A stretch of DNA of 64,000 bases from Flavobacterium sp. CBA20B-1. GTDB taxonomy: Bacteria; Bacteroidota; Bacteroidia; Flavobacteriales; Flavobacteriaceae. A program made the position numbers and the translations under genes. The notes beneath the pieces are model-generated. The model saw only the letters and a program-made list of their open reading frames with translations. It was not told where the DNA came from and made no database searches. Location of the stretch: assembly GCF_028473145.1 (NCBI RefSeq), contig NZ_CP092370.1, positions 2,418,001 to 2,482,000 on the forward strand. Direction: 5' to 3'. Below are positions 59,297 through 64,000 of this stretch, piece after piece (the first letter of the stretch is position 1; every line of letters begins with the position of its first letter).

Positions 59297-60520
59297 TTAA
59301 TGAACGATTCCGTTCTCAAAACTAGATGATGATGATTTTGTAAAATCAACATCAGAATTATTGGTGTCTTTGTATAATGGTTTACCGTTTTCCTTCGTAC
59401 CGATTATTTTTCTTCGAACTGTTTTTCCAAAGCGTTCTGGGTCGCTATTAATTGTTCCGCATGCAGTATATCCACTATCAATTGAACTTGCCAATGGATT
59501 GTGTAACCATGTTGCCGGCACCGCGCAATTCACACCGTCAAGAATCCATTCGTTTGGTATTGTATAAACACTTTTCTGAGTGATGTTCCCCGCTTGGTTT
59601 GGATATTGGTAGTCATACTTGTGATTTGCTAACCAGCTTTCAACTGTTTCCCCTGCAGGAAAACGTGCAATGGCATAACTTTCTAATCCACGATTGTGTA
59701 AAAAGAACATGTTATAGTTCATAGTTGTATAAATAACAGTGGCATCTGGTACTGCCGGGTTATCAACTTGTCCCAATGCAGGGTTATCTAAATTTGGAAA
59801 TTCATAATCGGCATTGCTTAAATCGAACGCAGGTATATTTGCTGTTTTATGATTAGTTGCCATATCTGCAATTACAACAAAATCGCCCGGTTGTACTTCT
59901 TTTCCTAAATTTGTAGGAATCATTAATACACCGCTTACTGCAAATGCTTGTTCACGAATTTCGGGAGATATATCGTATTTTAGTGAAGGGTTAAATTCTG
60001 ATTTCATTATCAACAAACCGGCTGTGTTTAAAACCTTATCAGTATTGTTTGTTAGCTTAAAATATTTACCAGAGTTATAAGCTTTTCCCTCTAAGGTTTG
60101 TACACCTGTGAAAAAAACTTCCTCTATAATGAAATCTTCATTAAAAGCTTTAATACTTAGAGGTATGTTGATGTTTTGAGTGTCTGTTGTTAAATCAAAA
60201 CTAATGGTTCCGGCTGTTTCCATTTCTTCACCACTTTTTAAAACAACTGTACCATTTGCAGTAGCTGTGTAAGATCCTTTTTTTAAATCCATTTCAAAAG
60301 GTGTACTGCTTACTTCTTTTGATATAATTTCACCTGAATTTGTTTCTTTAAAGGAAACCTGCATTGATTTAATTTCAGCAATGTTATCACCTGAAAAGGT
60401 CAATGTTAATTTACTTGGAGTTTGGACGATAGCATTACCACTGTCGTCACTGTTACAAGATACTGTAGTGATTGTTAGGCCAATTATGGCTAAAAACATT
60501 AATAAAAATCTAGTTTTCAT
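59297..60520 (-). CDS. DUF4876 surface lipoprotein
   Basis: A 407-residue lipoprotein with signal LLMFLAIIGLTITTVSCNSD. An N-terminal beta-sandwich of about 100 residues (KLTLTFSGDNIAEIKSMQVS) is followed by the DUF4876 core (DFIIEEVFFTGVQTLEGKAY, NSGKYFKLTNNTDKVLNTAG, and GDFVVIADMATNHKTANIPA). It probably sits on the outer membrane next to the TonB receptor and captures the ligand, like other receptor-linked lipoproteins. The ligand is unknown; the peroxidase in the operon hints at a metal or haem link (inference). Confidence 0.85.
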   Translation of the reverse strand: MKTRFLLMFLAIIGLTITTVSCNSDDSGNAIVQTPSKLTLTFSGDNIAEIKSMQVSFKETNSGEIISKEVSSTPFEMDLKKGSYTATANGTVVLKSGEEMETAGTISFDLTTDTQNINIPLSIKAFNEDFIIEEVFFTGVQTLEGKAYNSGKYFKLTNNTDKVLNTAGLLIMKSEFNPSLKYDISPEIREQAFAVSGVLMIPTNLGKEVQPGDFVVIADMATNHKTANIPAFDLSNADYEFPNLDNPALGQVDNPAVPDATVIYTTMNYNMFFLHNRGLESYAIARFPAGETVESWLANHKYDYQYPNQAGNITQKSVYTIPNEWILDGVNCAVPATWLHNPLASSIDSGYTACGTINSDPERFGKTVRRKIIGTKENGKPLYKDTNNSDVDFTKSSSSSFENGIVH

Positions 60521-60528
60521 AATATATA

Positions 60529-63294
60529 TTAAAAATTAAACGTTAATTCCATTCCAAAATATGGTTCGTTCCATAAATTGCGTTCTATTGTGCGGTTGTT
60601 AAAAGTGTAAGGGGCATAATAACTAAAAAGCCTGTTCACAAATAAAGATGCATTTACATTGTCATAAATTCGCTTGGTTACTTTTAAATTGGCAACCATA
60701 TCGAAGGTATATTCGGTAGCTAAATTATCAGTTGTGGTTACATTTCGAATTAACCACTGTTTGTAGGTGTCTGTTCTATCTGTTTCTTGAAATTCAAAAA
60801 TATTTCCGTCTTTATCGTAGTACGCATAAGGTTCTGCCATCCGTTTGGTTCGCTCTTCGTTTAAAAACAATGTTCCTTGTAATGATACAGAAATATTCAT
60901 ATCTAAATCTTTTAAATAAGTATCAATAATACAATTGTAGCGTAACCCTGTGTTGATATACCCATAATCGTTTTTATAAATTCCAACATAAGGAAATGAT
61001 ATTCCACCAACAGATTGGTTAGGTTTTTCGTGCAAAGGAGTGGTGTTTTCATAAAGTGTCTTAAACCAAGCACCATTTAGGGTTATTCGTGTGTTTAGAT
61101 TTTTAAAGCGCGGAGAACTATAACCAAATTCAATCCCTTTTTTTAAAGTTCTACTACCGTTTTGCTGCGTACTGTTTCCCAAAAATTCATATCGTTGTTC
61201 GTAAGGTAAATCGTTAATATTTGGTTTTTCGGTCATGTTTTCTAAATCTAAACCTGTAGCATCGTATCGGTTGTAATAATAGGTGGTGAATTGTACATCG
61301 TTGCGAAACCCTGATTTCATATCTTCATTAAAATAGGTGATAAAAAAGTTGTGCTTTTCGTACGAGAAATCAAGTCTAATTTCTTTTTTAACATTCTTTG
61401 CGGCGAGCAAATCATAGTTCGTAGGGTTGACAACGTAGGTCATGAAGTTAACATAGCGCAAATCAGGATTGTTATGATAAAAATTTAGCTGTTGAAAGTC
61501 TAAAAAGCGTAAGTTGGGGTAAAGCATCAGTAGCGTTGGTTGTTTGTACAACGAGCCATACCCTAAGGTAACATCGGTTTTTAAGTCTTTATTATTTATT
61601 TTTAATATGGGGGCATTCCATTGAAAATTTGCACGGGGTTCTATATAAGTTTTATCAGCTAACGCATATTGTTTTGGTAAGCCTATCATTTTTGAAACCC
61701 TTGCACCCACATAAAACAAAAATCCATGCGTATTAAAATCATATTGCACACGATCGCCAATAAAAAACGCTGCGTTTTGGTGAGCGGGTAGGTTATTATA
61801 TCCTCTGGGGCGAGTGGTCATGCTTGGCGATGGCGGTTTTAAAATATCATATATTTGACCGCGTCCGTTGTTTTTACTGTATCGAAAGTCGATGCCCGAT
61901 TCTAAATTGTGTGATAAATTACCCGTGAAAAATAATGCATCAGCAATTAATTTAAACGACATATCTATAGGTCTTCCTTCGGTTGTTAGATAGGAAATGT
62001 ATCGGGTTTCAGGAAAATATCCATCGTTTACCCCTTGTTCGGTTGCTATTGAAACTACCCGTGGTCCCGAAAATTGTACTAATTTGGTTTGATTAAGGTC
62101 TTCCAACCCTTTTCTTATCGAAGTGTTTAATTGGAATCGGTTAAAGAACGCACCAGAAATTTTGTAATCAAAATTATTTACAACGCTTAAATATCGTTTT
62201 TTGTTTTGATAACGATCTATTAGAGCAAAGCCACTGTCGGGGTCAACAGTTTCATTGTCTAAACTTAAGTTATAATCTAAATTAGTTTGCCATTTTAATT
62301 GATTGTTCGCTAGCTTTAAATTAGCAGTTGAGCGGAGCGATCCCGAGATTCGTTGGTAGTTTTCGTGTTCATTTCTAGGATCGGCTTTTGCATCTAAATA
62401 ATCTAAACTGGTATTAAGGCTCCAATTTTTTGCTATTTTAAAGCCTTTTGCTAAGTAGTATAATTTACTGAAACCATCAATTTTTAATCGACTTTGCCAA
62501 GCTGTTTCTCCAGTTTTTCTATTAATTAAAACCAATCCCGATGTTAAATCTCCATACGATGCGGTTGGTATGCCTCTGATAATTTCTACATTGTCAATGT
62601 CGTTGGTTGATATCGTGCGCATATCAATACCTGTATTATAGGTATTACGAGAAGAAGACGGCATTCCGGTGTTAATTGAATGACTTTCATTGGTGGATAC
62701 TTGCATATCTGCATTAGTGTTCATTGGATTGCCATCCATCATAAATTGCACACCTAAAGAACTTGTATTGTATTGGTTGTTTCGGCTTCCAAATTCACGC
62801 AGCTTTATAACATTTGTACCTGTTAGGTTTGGGTCTTTTGCGTTTCCACCTGGTAGTAATTCTAATAAATCAGTAAAACTTGATGGTTGCAAATGAGCCA
62901 TTGCTTGCCGATCTATTTTTGATGAGGTGGCTAAACCTTTACTTTCTTTTGCGGTGATAACAATTTCTTCTAATTGATTGCCGTCGTAACTAAGTTTTAT
63001 AGATAATGCTGTATTTTTATTTATGCTGATTTGATCTTTGTATTTTTTATAATCAGGATGTGCAATTTCTATAATGTAGCTATTTTTTTCTAACTGGATA
63101 ACTAATTTTCCATAGTTATTGCTACTAAAGTTAAATATTTTTTGTTTAGAATCTGTTAATTTGATTGCAGCATCGCTAACAGGTCTGTTTAAGCTGTCTG
63201 TTAACGATAATTGAACTGAATAACTTTGTGAAAAGCCAAAATTACTTACTAATAGTAAGCATAAAGTGATTAAAAATGAAAAAGTTTTTTGCAT
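60529..63294 (-). CDS. TonB-dependent outer membrane receptor
   Basis: A 921-residue receptor. Signal KTFSFLITLCLLLVSNFGFS; a carboxypeptidase-regulatory-like domain (SYSVQLSLTDSLNRPVSDAA); the TonB box and plug region (EEIVITAKESKGLATSSKID, then MRTISTNDIDNVEIIRGIPT and ASYGDLTSGLVLINRKTG); and a 22-strand barrel ending NLWNEPYFGMELTFNF. It is the first gene of a four-gene operon with DUF4876, DUF6850 and a dihaem peroxidase, each separated by fewer than 10 bp. Confidence 0.96.
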   Translation of the reverse strand: MQKTFSFLITLCLLLVSNFGFSQSYSVQLSLTDSLNRPVSDAAIKLTDSKQKIFNFSSNNYGKLVIQLEKNSYIIEIAHPDYKKYKDQISINKNTALSIKLSYDGNQLEEIVITAKESKGLATSSKIDRQAMAHLQPSSFTDLLELLPGGNAKDPNLTGTNVIKLREFGSRNNQYNTSSLGVQFMMDGNPMNTNADMQVSTNESHSINTGMPSSSRNTYNTGIDMRTISTNDIDNVEIIRGIPTASYGDLTSGLVLINRKTGETAWQSRLKIDGFSKLYYLAKGFKIAKNWSLNTSLDYLDAKADPRNEHENYQRISGSLRSTANLKLANNQLKWQTNLDYNLSLDNETVDPDSGFALIDRYQNKKRYLSVVNNFDYKISGAFFNRFQLNTSIRKGLEDLNQTKLVQFSGPRVVSIATEQGVNDGYFPETRYISYLTTEGRPIDMSFKLIADALFFTGNLSHNLESGIDFRYSKNNGRGQIYDILKPPSPSMTTRPRGYNNLPAHQNAAFFIGDRVQYDFNTHGFLFYVGARVSKMIGLPKQYALADKTYIEPRANFQWNAPILKINNKDLKTDVTLGYGSLYKQPTLLMLYPNLRFLDFQQLNFYHNNPDLRYVNFMTYVVNPTNYDLLAAKNVKKEIRLDFSYEKHNFFITYFNEDMKSGFRNDVQFTTYYYNRYDATGLDLENMTEKPNINDLPYEQRYEFLGNSTQQNGSRTLKKGIEFGYSSPRFKNLNTRITLNGAWFKTLYENTTPLHEKPNQSVGGISFPYVGIYKNDYGYINTGLRYNCIIDTYLKDLDMNISVSLQGTLFLNEERTKRMAEPYAYYDKDGNIFEFQETDRTDTYKQWLIRNVTTTDNLATEYTFDMVANLKVTKRIYDNVNASLFVNRLFSYYAPYTFNNRTIERNLWNEPYFGMELTFNF

Positions 63295-63651
63295 TAGTGG
63301 CAGTTGGCTTTAAAACGTTGCAAAATTATTTAACCAAATTTAAATTTCAAAGCTTATTTAGATTAAATTTTAATAATAATAGCTGCAATGTAATTTAAAG
63401 TAGTGGTATGTCATTTTAATTATTCTATAAACCAGAAAAAAAATTATATTTACAACCAAATACTTTTTATTTCATAATTATTAGAGTAGTTGACTACTGT
63501 GATTTTAAAGAGAGTTAAATTTTTTCAAACTATTGGTATAATTTATGTAATAAAACAGAAACTTTTAGAACCCAAAAGTTTGTAATAATCAATAGAACTA
63601 ACCAAATTCAGGTATTAAAACACTAAAAATACCTGATAATCTATCTATATC
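63295..63651. other. Intergenic region between divergent transcription units
   Basis: An AT-rich gap of 357 bp between the TonB receptor and the rightward exported-protein gene. AACCCAAAAGTTT-like and GGTATT...AATACC short repeats are seen near 63570-63635. No gene is supported. It should contain both promoters. Confidence 0.5.
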
Positions 63652-64000
63652 ATGAAAAATATTTTCCAATTGTTTGCTCTTTTAATGCCCGCGTTTTTTT
63701 ATGCACAACCATTTGAAATCAATGAAAATCCTGAACAATATATGCAGCATATTGTATCGTCTTGGCAGGTGGATCCCCAAAAAATTGTGTATATAACCAA
63801 TGAAACCGATTTAGAAGATTTAGCAACGGTAATGCACAATTCGGTGTTGGCTTTCGTGCAAAAAGAGCAATCAACAAGTGCTGAAATTCTCGATGGAAAG
63901 CGCGAGAAAGATCCCGACGCATGCGGTTTGGCGTTGAATAATTTAGAGTTGCAAAATGTGTATCAACATTTAAAAAATGGAAACGATTACACCTCTATTT
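63652..64000 (+). CDS. Exported protein (3' end beyond window)
   Basis: The first 116 codons of a gene cut by the right edge. It has a signal peptide (KNIFQLFALLMPAFFYAQPF). The mature part reads INENPEQYMQHIVSSWQVDP, then NETDLEDLATVMHNSVLAFV and KEKDPDACG-like KREKDPDACGLALNN. No family is recognised from this part. Confidence 0.65.
   Translation, partial: MKNIFQLFALLMPAFFYAQPFEINENPEQYMQHIVSSWQVDPQKIVYITNETDLEDLATVMHNSVLAFVQKEQSTSAEILDGKREKDPDACGLALNNLELQNVYQHLKNGNDYTSI

Noticed and set aside
1..64000. tRNA or rRNA genes
   Set aside because: No cloverleaf-type or rRNA-like sequence was noticed on either strand; a covariance search was not possible here.

Overview
The window looks like a chromosomal segment of a Flavobacteriaceae bacterium (Flavobacterium/Myroides-type). 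The DNA is AT-rich. Promoters follow the Bacteroidota pattern TTG-N18/19-TAnnTTTG. The 14-gene nuo operon has the short NuoG seen in flavobacteria, and there are Rhs/YD-repeat debris, a TonB receptor with DUF4876/DUF6850 partners, and the usual alaS, rlmN and LemA housekeeping genes. No rRNA, tRNA or CRISPR array was seen.

Layout. 1-12 kb is ordinary core genome: lemA, a MerR regulator, alaS, an O-methyltransferase, rlmN, an amino-acid permease, HAD and CAT-like enzymes, an HDAC-like deacetylase and a short ssb. Two homopolymer-associated frame breaks lie in this part.

12.2-27.8 kb is the most unusual region: an integron-like gene-cassette array. Eleven gene-bearing cassettes (14 genes, all on the + strand) are separated by structured attC-like sites of about 130-200 bp in several sequence families. 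Each cassette begins and ends with its own 10-bp inverted repeat (GTT... at the start, ...AAC at the end). In nine cassettes the repeat is followed by the same A:C mismatch at position 11. Two of the site families carry a promoter pointing into the next cassette. Two complete cassettes contain no gene at all, and a fragment of a third is present. The cargo is a Fic protein, two toxin-antitoxin pairs, DUF6157, DUF1761, DUF4279-like and DUF695 proteins, a methyltransferase, an M23 peptidase, a beta-lactamase-fold hydrolase and unknown proteins. No recognisable integron integrase lies in the window. The only tyrosine recombinase belongs to an IS91-like element, which has twice inserted at exactly the same point of an attC-like site. 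One of those copies carries a nested IS982-family element.

27.9-43.6 kb returns to core genes on the minus strand: a flavin oxidoreductase, an MpaB-type oxygenase, nuoA to nuoN, and a cold-shock gene. 43.9-49.8 kb is a graveyard of Rhs C-terminal toxin modules with possible immunity genes. It is broken up by a RAYT transposase with REP hairpins, an IS30-family element and five copies of an 83-bp hairpin repeat.

49.9-54.1 kb holds an exported redox/stress operon (MsrB, fasciclin, two ferritin-like proteins) divergent from an ECF sigma/anti-sigma pair. 54.1-64 kb carries DinB, an alanine symporter, a TonB receptor-DUF4876-DUF6850-dihaem peroxidase operon, and the start of an exported protein cut by the window edge.
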